Below the pieces are notes generated by a model. It saw only the letters and a list, made by a program, of their open reading frames with translations. It did not search any database and was not told where the DNA came from. This document shows positions 38,851 through 48,643 of a DNA stretch of 64,000 bases, piece by piece (the stretch's first letter is position 1; every line of letters begins with the position of its first letter). Made by a program: the position numbers and the translations under genes. The DNA is from Hyphomonadaceae bacterium (GTDB lineage Bacteria; Pseudomonadota; Alphaproteobacteria; Caulobacterales; Hyphomonadaceae): NCBI GenBank assembly GCA_024742355.1, contig JANSYM010000002.1, positions 248,001-312,000 on the forward strand, read 5' to 3'.

Positions 38851-39615
38851 TCAGGCGGCCCCGGAAGCCAGTCCCCCGAATCGACGTTCGCGCTTCTGGA
38901 ACGTCTCGATCGCTTCAACCAGGTGTTCTTTCCCGAAATCGGGCCACAGCACATCCATGAAGACGAGCTCGGCATAGGCCGCTTGCCAGATCAGGAAATT
39001 GCTCAGGCGGTACTCCCCGCTGGTTCGAATGACGATATCAGGATCAGGAACGCCGGACGTATCGAGCAATTGTTCAAACGCGTCTTCGCTGAGCTCTGCC
39101 GGATTTAACCCGCCATCAGCAATCGCCTGGGCGGCATTTTGTACGGCCCGCACAATCTCTTCGCGACCACCATAATTGAACGCGATGCAAAGATTGAACT
39201 CGGAATTTTCAGCCGTGCGCGCTTCGGCGCGGTCGACCAGTTCGAGAATATCATTCGGAAGCCCTTTGCGGGTCCCGAGAATGCGCACCCGTACACCTTC
39301 ACTGGCCAGGCGATCCAGGTCGCGTTTCACATAGGCTTTCAGCAGACCGAACAGCGCATTGACCTCAGATACAGGGCGGCGCCAGTTTTCGGTGGAGAAT
39401 GAGTATACGGTGAGCGTCTTGAGGCCGACCTCCTGGGCCGCTTCAACCGTGCGGCGCAGGGCTTCGACGCCGCGCTCATGTCCGACCGCTCGTGGCAGGT
39501 TTCGCGCCTTCGCCCAGCGACCATTGCCATCCATGATGATGGCAATGTGGTCGGGGAAACTGCCGGCTGGAGGCCCACCCTCCCCGGTCTGGGCAATAGA
39601 TGGCGCGGAGGTCAA
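38851..39615 (-). CDS. uppS: Isoprenyl transferase (undecaprenyl diphosphate synthase family)
   Basis: 254 residues. It extends farnesyl diphosphate with isopentenyl diphosphate to make the C55 carrier lipid for peptidoglycan and O-antigen. Conserved motifs are the catalytic D29 in [13 protein letters not shown], the HERGVEALR segment, [11 protein letters not shown] and the C-terminal [20 protein letters not shown]. The start codon is TTG in a TTGA overlap with the frr stop. The first 18 residues are a short Ser/Gly/Pro tail. Confidence 0.94.
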   Translation of the reverse strand: MTSAPSIAQTGEGGPPAGSFPDHIAIIMDGNGRWAKARNLPRAVGHERGVEALRRTVEAAQEVGLKTLTVYSFSTENWRRPVSEVNALFGLLKAYVKRDLDRLASEGVRVRILGTRKGLPNDILELVDRAEARTAENSEFNLCIAFNYGGREEIVRAVQNAAQAIADGGLNPAELSEDAFEQLLDTSGVPDPDIVIRTSGEYRLSNFLIWQAAYAELVFMDVLWPDFGKEHLVEAIETFQKRERRFGGLASGAA

Positions 39616-40166
39616 ACCTGCATAATCTCCGCTTCTTTATTCTTCAGGGCGTCGTCCACCTTCGCGACAAAACTGTCGGTCAGTTTCTGAACTTCATCCG
39701 TCAGAGAACGATGTTCGTCTTCACTGATATCGCCGTCTTTTTCCATTTTCTTCAGCGCGTCCATGCCATCACGGCGGACATTGCGAACCGCAACACGGGC
39801 GGATTCGGCATACTTGCCTGCAACCTTGGTCAGGTCGATCCGGCGCTCTTCATTCAGCGGCGGAATTGGAATGCGTAGCGTCTGCCCGTCGACAACCGGG
39901 TTCAGACCGAGGCCAGATTCGCGAATGGCTTTGTCTGCCGCGCCAACCAGGCCCTTGTCCCAGATATTCACGCCGATCATGCGCGCATCCATGACGGAGA
40001 CAGACCCAACCTGGTTCAGCGGCATCATCGAGCCATAGGCGGAGACCTGAACACTATCGAGCAGATTGATCGAGGCCCGGCCGGTTCGCAGGCCCTGCAA
40101 TTCCGTCTGGAGAGAACTAATCGCGCCGTCCATGCGACGCTCGAGATCTTTTTTGTCGTAACTCAT
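39612..40166 (-). CDS. frr: Ribosome recycling factor
   Basis: 184 residues, standard. It splits post-termination ribosomes with EF-G. The three-helix bundle and beta-alpha-beta head are recognisable: [49 protein letters not shown] and the C-terminal [18 protein letters not shown]. It lies 10 bases after pyrH and overlaps uppS by TTGA, in the conserved tsf-pyrH-frr-uppS order. Confidence 0.97.
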   Translation of the reverse strand: MSYDKKDLERRMDGAISSLQTELQGLRTGRASINLLDSVQVSAYGSMMPLNQVGSVSVMDARMIGVNIWDKGLVGAADKAIRESGLGLNPVVDGQTLRIPIPPLNEERRIDLTKVAGKYAESARVAVRNVRRDGMDALKKMEKDGDISEDEHRSLTDEVQKLTDSFVAKVDDALKNKEAEIMQV

Positions 40167-40176
40167 TTTCTATTCC

Positions 40177-40917
40177 TCACGAACCGGAGATGACTGTGCT
40201 CGGGCCTCGTCCTGTCAGGACATCCTGCAGGGCCCCTTTATGATGCAGCGAGAAAACCACAATCGGTATGTTTGTGTCACGCATAAGGCTCACAGCCGAT
40301 GCGTCCATAACTTTCAGGTTGCGCGCCAGCACATCCTGATAGGTCAGATGATCATAGCGCTCTGCATTCGGGTCGGTTTTAGGATCGGCAGAATAAACCC
40401 CGTCCACCTGCGTGCCCTTCATCATCGCGTCGCAATGCATTTCCGCGGCGCGCAAGGCGGCGCCTGTGTCGGTGGTAAAGTAAGGGTTCCCGGTCCCGGC
40501 CGCAAAAATCACGACGCGGCCCTTTTCCATATGCCGGATGGCCCGGCGACGGATGAAGGGCTCGCAGACCTCGTCCATGCGAATACCGGACTGCACACGG
40601 GTCTGCACGCCGATTGATTCAAGCGCGCTCTGCATGGCGAGCGCATTCATGATCGTCGCCAGCATGCCCATCGAATCCGCTTGAGAGCGCTCCATGCCCT
40701 GGGCAGCGCCTTTCATGCCGCGGAAAATGTTACCGCCGCCAATGACCAGGCAAATCTCGACCCCGAGCTCGCGGGCCGCAGCGATTTCTTCGGCAAAACC
40801 AAGGCAGGTCGGCGTGTGAATGCCATATTCGGTGGGCCCCATCAGAGCCTCGCCGGAAATCTTCAACAAGACGCGTTTATACCGCAGGTCGCTCGAAGGT
40901 TCTGTTTCACCTGACAT
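40177..40917 (-). CDS. pyrH: UMP kinase
   Basis: 246 residues. It phosphorylates UMP to UDP in pyrimidine synthesis, usually regulated by GTP and UTP. The amino acid kinase fold shows [52 protein letters not shown] and [12 protein letters not shown]. The start at 40917 has GGAG eight bases upstream; seven extra codons are possible but unnecessary. It is separated from tsf by a strong terminator, so it probably begins a new transcription unit (pyrH-frr-uppS and onward) or receives partial read-through. Confidence 0.96.
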   Translation of the reverse strand: MSGETEPSSDLRYKRVLLKISGEALMGPTEYGIHTPTCLGFAEEIAAARELGVEICLVIGGGNIFRGMKGAAQGMERSQADSMGMLATIMNALAMQSALESIGVQTRVQSGIRMDEVCEPFIRRRAIRHMEKGRVVIFAAGTGNPYFTTDTGAALRAAEMHCDAMMKGTQVDGVYSADPKTDPNAERYDHLTYQDVLARNLKVMDASAVSLMRDTNIPIVVFSLHHKGALQDVLTGRGPSTVISGS

Positions 40918-40944
40918 TACGCGTCTCCAATATCCCAAGAGGGC

Positions 40945-40982
40945 ATAAAAGATTCCCGGCCACCTGTCATCGGTGGCCGGGA
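40945..40982 (-). terminator. Rho-independent terminator of rpsB-tsf
   Basis: TCCCGGCCACC and GGTGGCCGGGA form a perfect 11-bp stem with a seven-base loop, followed on the minus strand by ATCTTTTAT. It lies 28 bases after the tsf stop and 28 before the pyrH start. Confidence 0.88.
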
Positions 40983-41009
40983 CCCAAAAGCACTTATTTT
41001 TTTAAGGCC

Positions 41010-41909
41010 TTAAGCCTTGGTCATCGAGGCAACTTCGTCCGCGAAGTTGTCTTCAGCCTTTTCAATCCCGTCGCCGAGCTTGAACATGACAAAACCAGCC
41101 AGTTCCGCGCCGCTATCCGAGAGGAACTGAGCAACGGTCTGATCCGGGTTCATGACGAATTGCTGCTCAACCAGAACCACTTCCTTGTAGTACTTCTTGA
41201 TGCGGCCTTCGATCATCTTCTCGATCACGTTGGCAGGCTTGCCGCTTTGCTCGGCTTGCTCGGTCAGGACCTGTTTCTCACGCGCGACCAGTTCGGCGTC
41301 GAGATCAGCAACCGTTGCAGAGGCTGGCGATGTCGCAGCGACGTGCATCGCAACTTTCTTGCCGGCATCAGCCAGGTCACCAGAGCCGTTCAGGCCGACC
41401 AGAACACCGATCTTGCCCATGCCAGGCGCTTCGGCGCTGTGAATATAAGCAGCGACAGAGTCGGCTTTGATCTGAGCCGCGCGGCGCAGAGTCATGTTCT
41501 CACCGATCGTGCCGACCAGACGCTTGATCATATCGTCGACCGTACCGTCACCGTCTGGTGCCGGCGCAGCGGCGAGCGCTTCGGTCGTGCCTTCCGTGGT
41601 CAGGGCCAGCGAGGCAATGTCGCTCAGCGCCTTCTGGAAGGTCTCGTTACGCGCAACGAAGTCGGTTTCCGCATTCAGCTCAACCACAGATCCGGTTTTG
41701 CCATCGTCAGAAACGACGGCCGATACCAGTCCGTCAGCCGCGGTCCGGCCAGACTTTTTCGCAGCCTTGGACAGGCCTTTCGCGCGCAACCAGTCGATTG
41801 CTTCTTCGACGTTGCCGTCATTCTCGACGAGCGCCTTTTTCGCATCCATCATGCCTGCGCCAGTCTTGTCGCGCAGATCCTTGACGAGGGCAGCAGTGAT
41901 TTGAGCCAT
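41010..41909 (-). CDS. tsf: Translation elongation factor Ts
   Basis: 299 residues. It is the nucleotide exchange factor for EF-Tu. The UBA-like N domain (MAQITAALVKDLRDKTGAGMM, continuing DAKKAL) and the core segment NAETDFVARNE that contacts EF-Tu are intact. A C-terminal dimerisation domain follows. The start at 41909 has AAGGAAG seven bases upstream; seven upstream codons are discarded. It forms an operon with rpsB across a 33-base gap and ends in a strong terminator. Confidence 0.97.
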   Translation of the reverse strand: MAQITAALVKDLRDKTGAGMMDAKKALVENDGNVEEAIDWLRAKGLSKAAKKSGRTAADGLVSAVVSDDGKTGSVVELNAETDFVARNETFQKALSDIASLALTTEGTTEALAAAPAPDGDGTVDDMIKRLVGTIGENMTLRRAAQIKADSVAAYIHSAEAPGMGKIGVLVGLNGSGDLADAGKKVAMHVAATSPASATVADLDAELVAREKQVLTEQAEQSGKPANVIEKMIEGRIKKYYKEVVLVEQQFVMNPDQTVAQFLSDSGAELAGFVMFKLGDGIEKAEDNFADEVASMTKA

Positions 41910-41926
41910 CCTGGTCTTCCTTCTGT

Positions 41927-41942
41927 TCAAATACGTATTTGA
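41927..41942. repeat. 16-bp perfect palindrome between rpsB and tsf
   Basis: TCAAATACGTATTTGA reads the same on both strands. It fills the space directly after the rpsB stop and ends 17 bases before the tsf start. With no loop it is a poor RNA hairpin unless the central bases open, so a protein site or an RNA processing site is equally conceivable. Function unknown. Confidence 0.5.
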
Positions 41943-42803
41943 TTAAGCTTCGGTCTTGTCTTCGCTGGCGTCTTTTGCCGGCTCTTCACTGGCAGCTTCC
42001 GCCGGCGCTTCTTCAGCAGCGATTTCTTCCGCAGCATCCGCCGCAGCAACGTCTGCTTCCGCCAGCGCTTCAATGTCCTCAGACTCACCGAGGTCGATGC
42101 CGAGACCGGCAGAAGATTCGGCGAGGCCGTCGAGGACAGCATCAGCAACCAGGTTGCAGTAGAGCGAGATGGCGCGCGCGGCGTCATCATTGCCCGGGAA
42201 CGGGAAGTCGGCATCGTCCGGGTCGCAATTGGTGTCGACCACGGCAACGACTGGAATGCCCAGCTTGCGCGCTTCCTTGATCGCAATCGCTTCCTTGTTG
42301 GTGTCGATGACGAAGATCAGGTCCGGCAGGCCGCCCATATTGGCGATACCGCCCAGCGCCTTGTCCAGCTTCTCGCGATCGCGCTCGCGGTTCAGCAATT
42401 CTTTCTTGGTCAGACCGGAGGTCTCGCTGTCGCCCAGGGTTTCTTCGAGCTCACGCAAGCGTTTGATCGAGTTGGAAACCGTCGACCAGTTGGTCAGCGT
42501 GCCGCCGAGCCAGCGGTGGTTCATGTAATATTGTGCGCAACGCTGTGCGGCTTCAGCGATCGGCTGTGAGGCCTGGCGCTTGGTGCCAACAAACAGGACG
42601 CGGCCACCTTTGGCGACAGTGTCACGAACCTTGACCAGCGCTTGGTGAAGCAGCGGCACAGTCGTCGACAGGTCCATGATGTGGATACCGGAACGCGCGC
42701 CATAGATGAATTGCTTCATCTTGGGGTTCCAGCGGTGTGTTTGGTGACCAAAGTGAACGCCAGACTCGAGCAGTTCACGCATTGTGAATTCAGGCAATGC
42801 CAT
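41943..42803 (-). CDS. rpsB: 30S ribosomal protein S2 with acidic C-terminal extension
   Basis: 286 residues. The S2 core (1-230) is typical: [66 protein letters not shown] and [14 protein letters not shown]. The last 55 or so residues are an Ala/Glu/Asp-rich tail ([20 protein letters not shown]...). Such extensions occur in alphaproteobacterial S2 proteins. The start at 42803 has AAGGAAA upstream; a 25-codon upstream extension is rejected because the family start is MALPEFTM. It is the first gene of the rpsB-tsf operon. Confidence 0.97.
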   Translation of the reverse strand: MALPEFTMRELLESGVHFGHQTHRWNPKMKQFIYGARSGIHIMDLSTTVPLLHQALVKVRDTVAKGGRVLFVGTKRQASQPIAEAAQRCAQYYMNHRWLGGTLTNWSTVSNSIKRLRELEETLGDSETSGLTKKELLNRERDREKLDKALGGIANMGGLPDLIFVIDTNKEAIAIKEARKLGIPVVAVVDTNCDPDDADFPFPGNDDAARAISLYCNLVADAVLDGLAESSAGLGIDLGESEDIEALAEADVAAADAAEEIAAEEAPAEAASEEPAKDASEDKTEA

Positions 42804-42900
42804 CTTAATTTTCCTTGTCCGGTTGACCGGCATGATCCCTATCGAGCCTCGCTTGAGGACCGACACCGGAAGGACCACGCATCGGGGGTTATGGCGCGGG

Positions 42901-42928
42901 TCTATACACGATTAGGCGCAACGCGCAA
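42901..42928 (-). promoter_or_regulatory. Possible promoter of rpsB-tsf
   Basis: On the minus strand TTGCGC is followed after 16 bases by TATAGA, about 98 bases before the rpsB ATG, in the 149-base gap after dnaE. The long leader would leave room for S2 autoregulation known from other bacteria, but I do not recognise a specific structure. Confidence 0.45.
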
Positions 42929-42952
42929 CCATACAGTTCAGATTGCAACCAG

Positions 42953-45900
42953 TCAGGCCGCCTCATGGTCGACGCGGGCGACGCCTGGCGCCGTTTTCAA
43001 GGCGCGTAACGCCTCAATTCCGGTTGGGTAGGTGTCGGGCAATCTCAGCGTCACCACGCGGCCATCATCAATCGGCATTCGGACAAAGATTTCGCCGCGA
43101 TCCTGACCAGTAGCGCCTTTCAATCGCGCGGCGATGGCAGCGAGCCCGTTTATGTCCGCGCCCTTCTCCATCTTGACCGAAAGCGCCGGCGCCTTCTTGG
43201 CGATCCGCGCCTGCTCAATCGGCTGCACGCGGCGGGCCGATAGCCGGATTTCATCATCGCGGCGGCGCACTTCGGTGAGGATCACCACGGCGGCACCTGG
43301 CTCCAATTGTTCGCGGACATCAGACAGCAGCTCGGGCATCACCATCAGTTCAACCTCGCCCGTCGGGTCTGACAGCGTCAGGAAGGCGAATTTGCCACCA
43401 TTGCGCGCCGGTTTCTCAACCCGGCGACGAACCACACCGATCAGTTCCATCGGGCGGCCATCGACCGCCGACTCCTCGATATTCATGGCATAGGTGATGC
43501 GGCCATCTTCGAGACTGTCGAGAATATCGTCGAGCGGATGGCCGGAAAAGTAGAAGCCGATCGCGGCGAATTCCTGGTCGAGCTTTTCCTGCATGTTCCA
43601 GGCCGCCGCACGCGGCAGATCGGTTCGCATGGCAGGTTCAGCATCCCCGAACAGCCCGCCCTGCCCACCCGCGCGATCTTCAGCCGAGGCGGCGCAGGCT
43701 GAGGCCAGCATGGGCGCGGATTTCAAGGCGCGCGCCCGGTTCGGTTCGAGCTGATCGAAGGCGCCTGCTTTCGAGAGCTGTTCAAAGCACTTCTTGTTGA
43801 TGTCCTTGGGGTCAACCCGCTCAGCCAGATCGTGCAGGCATTTATACGGCCCATTGCCTTCACGCTCGTGCACCAGATTCTTCATCGCTTCCGGACCAAC
43901 GCCTTTGAGGGCGCCGAGCGCGTAGACGATGGAGCCGTCTCGCACATCGAAATCGGCCGTCGACTCGTTCACATTCGGGGCGACCACCGGGATTTTCAGG
44001 CGCCGGGCCTCCTGGAAGAAGGCGGCCAGCTTGTCTGTATTGTGCAGATCAAGGCTCATCGACGCCGCCAGGAACGCGACCGGGAAATGCCGTTTCAGAT
44101 AGGCCGTGTGATAGCCAATCAGCGCATAGGCCGCCGCGTGCGACTTGTTGAAGCCATAGCCGGCAAACTTCTCCATCGTGTCGAAGATGTCATTGGCGAG
44201 CGGCGCCGGGATGTCTTTCAGCTCGTTCGCCCCTTTCAGGAAGCGTTCGCGCTGGGCGACCATTTCTTCGAGCTTCTTCTTACCCATGGCGCGGCGCAGC
44301 AGGTCAGCTTCGCCGAGCGAGTAGCCGGCAATCTCCTGGGCCATCCGCATCACCTGTTCCTGATAGACTGGCACACCATACGTGGCCTGCAGGATCGGTT
44401 CGAGGTCCGGATGCTGGTACTTGATCGTGTTCGGGTCTTCCTTGCCGGCGACATAGACCGGGATATTGTCCATCGGGCCCGGGCGATACAGCGAGATAAT
44501 TGCGATGACGTCTTCGAGATTTCCGGGGCGGACCTTGCGCAGCGTGTCGCGCATGCCCTGCCCTTCGAGCTGGAACACGCCGAGTGTCTCGCCGGACGCC
44601 ATCAGTTCATAAGTCGCCGGGTCATCGAGGCTATGCCATTCCGGCCCGACATCCTGGCCGTCGCGGCGAATGAATTTCAGCGCGCGGTCAATCACGGTGA
44701 GGGTTTTCAGGCCAAGGAAATCGAACTTCACCAGCCCGGCAGATTCCGCCCATTTCATATTGAACTGGGTCGCCGGCAGGTCAGCGCGCGGATCATTGTA
44801 GAGCGGCACCAGTTCCGTCAGCGGCCGGTCGCCGATGACCACACCGGCCGCGTGGGTCCCCGCGTTCCGGTACATGCCTTCGAGCGAGAGCGCCGTATCG
44901 AGCAGCTCCCCGACCCGCGCGTCGCGGCTGATCTCTTCGTCAAATTTCGGCTCGTCCTCAATCGCTTCGGAGAGCTTTGGCGGCTTGGCCGGATTGAACG
45001 GGATGAGCTTGGCGAGACGGTCGACCTGGCCATAGGGCATCTGCATCACGCGGCCGACATCGCGGACCACAGCCTTGGCCTGGAGTGTGCCGAAGGTGAT
45101 GATCATGGCCACGGATTCCGCGCCATACTTGTCCCGGACATAGCGGATCACTTCGCCGCGGCGTTCCTGGCAGAAATCGATATCGAAGTCTGGCATCGAG
45201 ACACGTTCCGGATTGAGGAAGCGCTCGAAAAGGAGGTCGAAACGGAGCGGGTCGAGATCGGTGATGGTCAGCACCCAGGCGACCAGCGACCCGGCACCAG
45301 ACCCCCGCCCTGGCCCGACCGGAATGTCCTGTTCCTTGGACCATTTGATGAAGTCGGCAACGATCAGGAAGTAGCCCGGAAAGCCCATGCCTTCGATGAT
45401 TCCAAGTTCATAATCGAGCCGTTCGAAATAGGTCTCGCGGCTGGCATACAGTTTCGGAGCGGCCTCGAGGCGCGCTTCGAGACCGGCCTTGGCCTGGAGC
45501 TTGAGCTCATCAATCTCGGAGCGTGATCCGTCGCCGAAATTGGGCAGGATGGGGCTGCGTTTGACCGATCGCACGCCGCACCGCCTTGCAATTTCGGCCG
45601 TCGTATCAATGGCTTCCGGCAGGTCCGCGAACAGCTCGCGCATCTCTGCTTCGGTCTTGAGATATTGCTGGCCCTGAACCTGTGGCCGGTCTTCCTGGCC
45701 GAGATAGGCGCCATTGGCGATACACATCATGGCATCATGCGCGCCGGCATCATCAGCCTTCATGAAGCGCGCATCATGCGTCGCAACGATTGGAAGCTCG
45801 AGCTCATAGGCGAGCGCCAGCAGGCCCGGCTCGGTCTGGACCTCTTCCGGCGACCCGTGGCGGGTTATCTCGACATAACACCGGCCCGGGAACTGCGCCG

Positions 45901-46372
45901 CGAGCGTCTGCAATGTGGTCCGCGCCTCGTCCGTCTTGCCGCGCAGGAGATGGCGCGCGACCTCGCCCTCCGCCCCGCCCGTAAGGACGATCAGGCCGTC
46001 CGTCTTCTCTTCCAGATAGCGTTTGTGGATGCGCGGAACGCCGTCTTCTGCGTCGAGATAGGCGTACGACGACAGCGCCATGAGTCGCTGATAGCCGACC
46101 TCATTCTGGGCGTAGAGCGAGAGCCGTGTAATCGTCTCCTGATGGGCACCATCTGTGACATCGAAACAGATCGCCATGATGGGCTGCACACCGGCGCCGG
46201 CGAGACTCTCGGATAATTCGAGCGCGCCGAACATATTGTTGCGATCGGTAACGGCGACGGCCGGCATGGCCTGCTCGACGCACCAACTGGTCAGGCTTTT
46301 GGTGCCGATCATGCTCTCCAGCAGAGAGAAAGAGGTGCGGACTCCGAGATGAATGAACGGGGATTGACCCAC
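42953..46372 (-). CDS. dnaE: DNA polymerase III alpha subunit
   Basis: 1139 residues, the replicative polymerase. The N-terminal PHP domain begins with FIHLGVRTSFSLLESM. The palm has the catalytic aspartates in PDFDIDFCQERRGEV. Fingers, the beta-binding and helix-hairpin-helix region (FAGYGFNKSHAAAYALI) and a C-terminal OB domain (MELIGVVRRRVEKPARNGGK) follow. The start is a GTG with GAGG eight bases upstream. This is the canonical DnaE1 length rather than the error-prone ImuC/DnaE2 type; ImuA/ImuB genes are not nearby. It stands between lolD and rpsB, both on the same strand. Confidence 0.97.
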   Translation of the reverse strand: MGQSPFIHLGVRTSFSLLESMIGTKSLTSWCVEQAMPAVAVTDRNNMFGALELSESLAGAGVQPIMAICFDVTDGAHQETITRLSLYAQNEVGYQRLMALSSYAYLDAEDGVPRIHKRYLEEKTDGLIVLTGGAEGEVARHLLRGKTDEARTTLQTLAAQFPGRCYVEITRHGSPEEVQTEPGLLALAYELELPIVATHDARFMKADDAGAHDAMMCIANGAYLGQEDRPQVQGQQYLKTEAEMRELFADLPEAIDTTAEIARRCGVRSVKRSPILPNFGDGSRSEIDELKLQAKAGLEARLEAAPKLYASRETYFERLDYELGIIEGMGFPGYFLIVADFIKWSKEQDIPVGPGRGSGAGSLVAWVLTITDLDPLRFDLLFERFLNPERVSMPDFDIDFCQERRGEVIRYVRDKYGAESVAMIITFGTLQAKAVVRDVGRVMQMPYGQVDRLAKLIPFNPAKPPKLSEAIEDEPKFDEEISRDARVGELLDTALSLEGMYRNAGTHAAGVVIGDRPLTELVPLYNDPRADLPATQFNMKWAESAGLVKFDFLGLKTLTVIDRALKFIRRDGQDVGPEWHSLDDPATYELMASGETLGVFQLEGQGMRDTLRKVRPGNLEDVIAIISLYRPGPMDNIPVYVAGKEDPNTIKYQHPDLEPILQATYGVPVYQEQVMRMAQEIAGYSLGEADLLRRAMGKKKLEEMVAQRERFLKGANELKDIPAPLANDIFDTMEKFAGYGFNKSHAAAYALIGYHTAYLKRHFPVAFLAASMSLDLHNTDKLAAFFQEARRLKIPVVAPNVNESTADFDVRDGSIVYALGALKGVGPEAMKNLVHEREGNGPYKCLHDLAERVDPKDINKKCFEQLSKAGAFDQLEPNRARALKSAPMLASACAASAEDRAGGQGGLFGDAEPAMRTDLPRAAAWNMQEKLDQEFAAIGFYFSGHPLDDILDSLEDGRITYAMNIEESAVDGRPMELIGVVRRRVEKPARNGGKFAFLTLSDPTGEVELMVMPELLSDVREQLEPGAAVVILTEVRRRDDEIRLSARRVQPIEQARIAKKAPALSVKMEKGADINGLAAIAARLKGATGQDRGEIFVRMPIDDGRVVTLRLPDTYPTGIEALRALKTAPGVARVDHEAA

Positions 46373-46525
46373 GGCAATGCCTCACTTTTCCCTTGCACAA
46401 GTGCGTCTGAAGCTTGCGCAAACACGGTTCTGACGCGATTCGAGCTGGCGCAGATACGGCGCCCGCACGCCAACTTCCATCACGGCAAATGTGTATCAGT
46501 TTTTAGCCAGGAACAAAAGGCGAAC

Positions 46526-47206
46526 TCAGGTGAAATCTGTGAGTTTCCCGTCACGGAGCGTCAGCACCCGGTCCATGTGTTGCGTCAGCGCCATATTATG
46601 GGTCGCAACCAGCACCGCCGCGCCTTCACTGCGCGCCATCCGGATCAGGCTTTGGAACACCCGTTCTGTTGTCGCCGGATCGAGATTGCCGGTCGGCTCG
46701 TCAGCGATGACCAGGCGCGGATCATTGACCAGCGCGCGGGCAATAGCGACGCGTTGCTGCTCGCCGCCCGACATCTGGCCTGGCTGGTGTTTGGTGCGTT
46801 CCGAGAGACCCATTTCGGCGAGCAGGGCATCGGCTTTTTCGCGCGCTGGCTTGCGTTTCATGCCGCCGACCATCAGTGGCATGGAGACATTGTCGCGGGC
46901 ATTGAACTCGGGCAGCAAATGGTGGAACTGGTAAACGAAGCCGAGCTTTTCACGGCGCAGGCGTGTGCGTCCGGAATCGCGCAGCGCGATACAGTCCTCA
47001 CCCTCAAGAAAGACCTGGCCCCCTTCTGGTTTTTCGAGCAGGCCCGCGGTGTGCAGCAAGGTTGACTTGCCGGAGCCGGACGGCCCGATGAGGCCGACAA
47101 GCTCGCCCGGATTGAGCACCAGATTGGCGCCGTTCAGCACGCGCAGAACGCCGGCCTCAGATTTGTACTGGCGGACAATATCGCGAAGTTCCAGAACAGC
47201 CGTCAT
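46526..47206 (-). CDS. lolD: LolD, ATP-binding subunit of lipoprotein release transporter
   Basis: 226 residues. It drives transfer of lipoproteins from the inner membrane to LolA. Walker A is GPSGSGKST, the Q loop region is [23 protein letters not shown] (a LolD mark), the signature is [15 protein letters not shown] and Walker B is [12 protein letters not shown]. The ATG at 47206 overlaps the lolC stop by one base (TGATG). A 30-codon longer frame lies inside lolC and is rejected. Confidence 0.95.
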   Translation of the reverse strand: MTAVLELRDIVRQYKSEAGVLRVLNGANLVLNPGELVGLIGPSGSGKSTLLHTAGLLEKPEGGQVFLEGEDCIALRDSGRTRLRREKLGFVYQFHHLLPEFNARDNVSMPLMVGGMKRKPAREKADALLAEMGLSERTKHQPGQMSGGEQQRVAIARALVNDPRLVIADEPTGNLDPATTERVFQSLIRMARSEGAAVLVATHNMALTQHMDRVLTLRDGKLTDFT

Positions 47207-48477
47207 CACTCGAACCTCAGCGCTTCTACAGGGTCGAGCCGGGCTGCGGCCCAGGCCGGCCAGATCGTCACGAGCATGGACATGCCCATCGCCCACAACG
47301 TCACCAGGCTCACCTCGACCCAGTTCAGAACCGCCGGCAGGCCGTCGAGGCCATAGACGGTCGGTGGGAACAGGTCGCGGCCGAGCAGCGCGCCAATCCC
47401 GTCGATCACGACATTGATATTGATGACCAGGATGACCCCGAGCACGGCGCCAATCAGCGCGCCGGTCAGGCCGAGCAAGGCGCCGATCATCAGGAAGACC
47501 CGCATCACCGACCCGCGCGACGTGCCAACCGTGCGCAGGATGGCGATGTCGCTGGTCTTGTTCTTCACCAGCATGACGACCCCGGTGATGATATTGAGCG
47601 AGGTGATCATGATCAGGATCAGCATGATGATCATCATCATCGAGCGTTCGGTGTTGAGCGCGCTGAAATAGGCTTCGCGCTGGACTTTCCAGCTTTGCGT
47701 CGGGAATTGGTATTCCAGCGCCGACTGAACCGCCGCCTCCGCCTTTTCCGTCACCATCGGATCGGGCAGGCGCAGATCGATCTTGTCATAGACATCCTTG
47801 CGCCCGAAAAAGAGTTGCGCCTGCTCGATCGGCATCAGGATGTAGAGCTGGTCGAGCTCGACACTGCCGGTCTGGAAGAAATTGCCCACCGTATAGGTCT
47901 TGCGCCGCGGCGTGACGCCGAACGGGCCTTTGATACCTTCCGGCGTAATCAGCGTAACCTTGTCGCCAGGATAGAGCCCGAGATCCGCCGCCAGGAAGCG
48001 GCCGACCATGATCACATCGCCGCCATTCTTGCCCTCGCCAAACCCAAAAGCCTGCGCGGCCGCGGCGCCGCCTTCCAGGAAGGGCAGATGATCGAGGTCC
48101 TCTGTCCGCACGCCGCGCACAATCGCGCCGCTTTGGCGGCGGTCGGTTGTCGCCAGAACCTGCTGCTCAACGATCGGCATGGCCTGATCGACTTCCGGCA
48201 ACGCTTCGATTTGCAGGGCGAGATCATCGACGCTGGTCGCTGGCTCGTCCTGGGTAAACACAAAGACGTGGCCCTGCCCGCCCAGCATGGCGTCAAGCAA
48301 TGTCGCCCGGAATCCGCTCATCACCGACATGATGACGATCAACGCCATCACGGCGAGCAGGATGCCAATGAAGGAGACAATCGAAACGACCGACACGCCG
48401 CCATTGGCGCGGGTCGCCCGCAAATACCGCCAGGCCAGTGTGCGTTCGACTTGTCCGAAGGGCGTAGCACGGCTCAT
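47206..48477 (-). CDS. lolC: LolC/LolE-family lipoprotein-releasing permease
   Basis: 423 residues. The MacB/FtsX plan is seen: a first helix near residues 25-50 (VSVVSIVSFIGILLAVMALIVIMSVMSGF), a large periplasmic domain, and three C-terminal helices. The N-terminal segment WRYLRATRANGGVSVVSIVSF is typical of LolC/E. Alphaproteobacteria often have a single permease that acts as a homodimer with LolD; only one is present here. It is coupled to lolD. A large inverted repeat separates it from proS upstream. Confidence 0.93.
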   Translation of the reverse strand: MSRATPFGQVERTLAWRYLRATRANGGVSVVSIVSFIGILLAVMALIVIMSVMSGFRATLLDAMLGGQGHVFVFTQDEPATSVDDLALQIEALPEVDQAMPIVEQQVLATTDRRQSGAIVRGVRTEDLDHLPFLEGGAAAAQAFGFGEGKNGGDVIMVGRFLAADLGLYPGDKVTLITPEGIKGPFGVTPRRKTYTVGNFFQTGSVELDQLYILMPIEQAQLFFGRKDVYDKIDLRLPDPMVTEKAEAAVQSALEYQFPTQSWKVQREAYFSALNTERSMMMIIMLILIMITSLNIITGVVMLVKNKTSDIAILRTVGTSRGSVMRVFLMIGALLGLTGALIGAVLGVILVININVVIDGIGALLGRDLFPPTVYGLDGLPAVLNWVEVSLVTLWAMGMSMLVTIWPAWAAARLDPVEALRFE

Positions 48478-48542
48478 GGAACGACGCCTATTCGGGAATT
48501 ATGGACAAATCGTGATGGTGTCAGACCCTCAACCCGCCAGGT

Positions 48543-48617
48543 CTCATCCTGAGCGAAGTCGAAGGATGGCAGCGACGCGTCGCCCGCCCCTCGTCCTTCG
48601 ACTTCGCTCAGGATGAG
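48543..48617. repeat. Perfect 24-bp inverted repeat (REP-like element) between proS and lolC
   Basis: The left arm (48543-48566) begins CTCATCCTGAGCGAAGTCGA, and the right arm (48594-48617) is its exact complement, with a 27-base GC-rich loop. Words of this kind (CATCCTGAGC...GAAGGA) recur as dispersed palindromes in many alphaproteobacterial genomes, to my knowledge. Here it lies 27 bases after the proS stop, where it could act as a transcription-end or mRNA-stability structure. Only this copy is in the window. Confidence 0.85.
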
Positions 48618-48643
48618 GGGCTGATTTGGGATGTAGACGCCAA

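Noticed and set aside
43832-45526. 564-codon plus-strand frame inside dnaE
   Set aside because: It is antisense to the conserved polymerase core (including PDFDIDFC). Its length comes from low stop frequency in high-GC reverse frames; it has no ribosome site and no domain.
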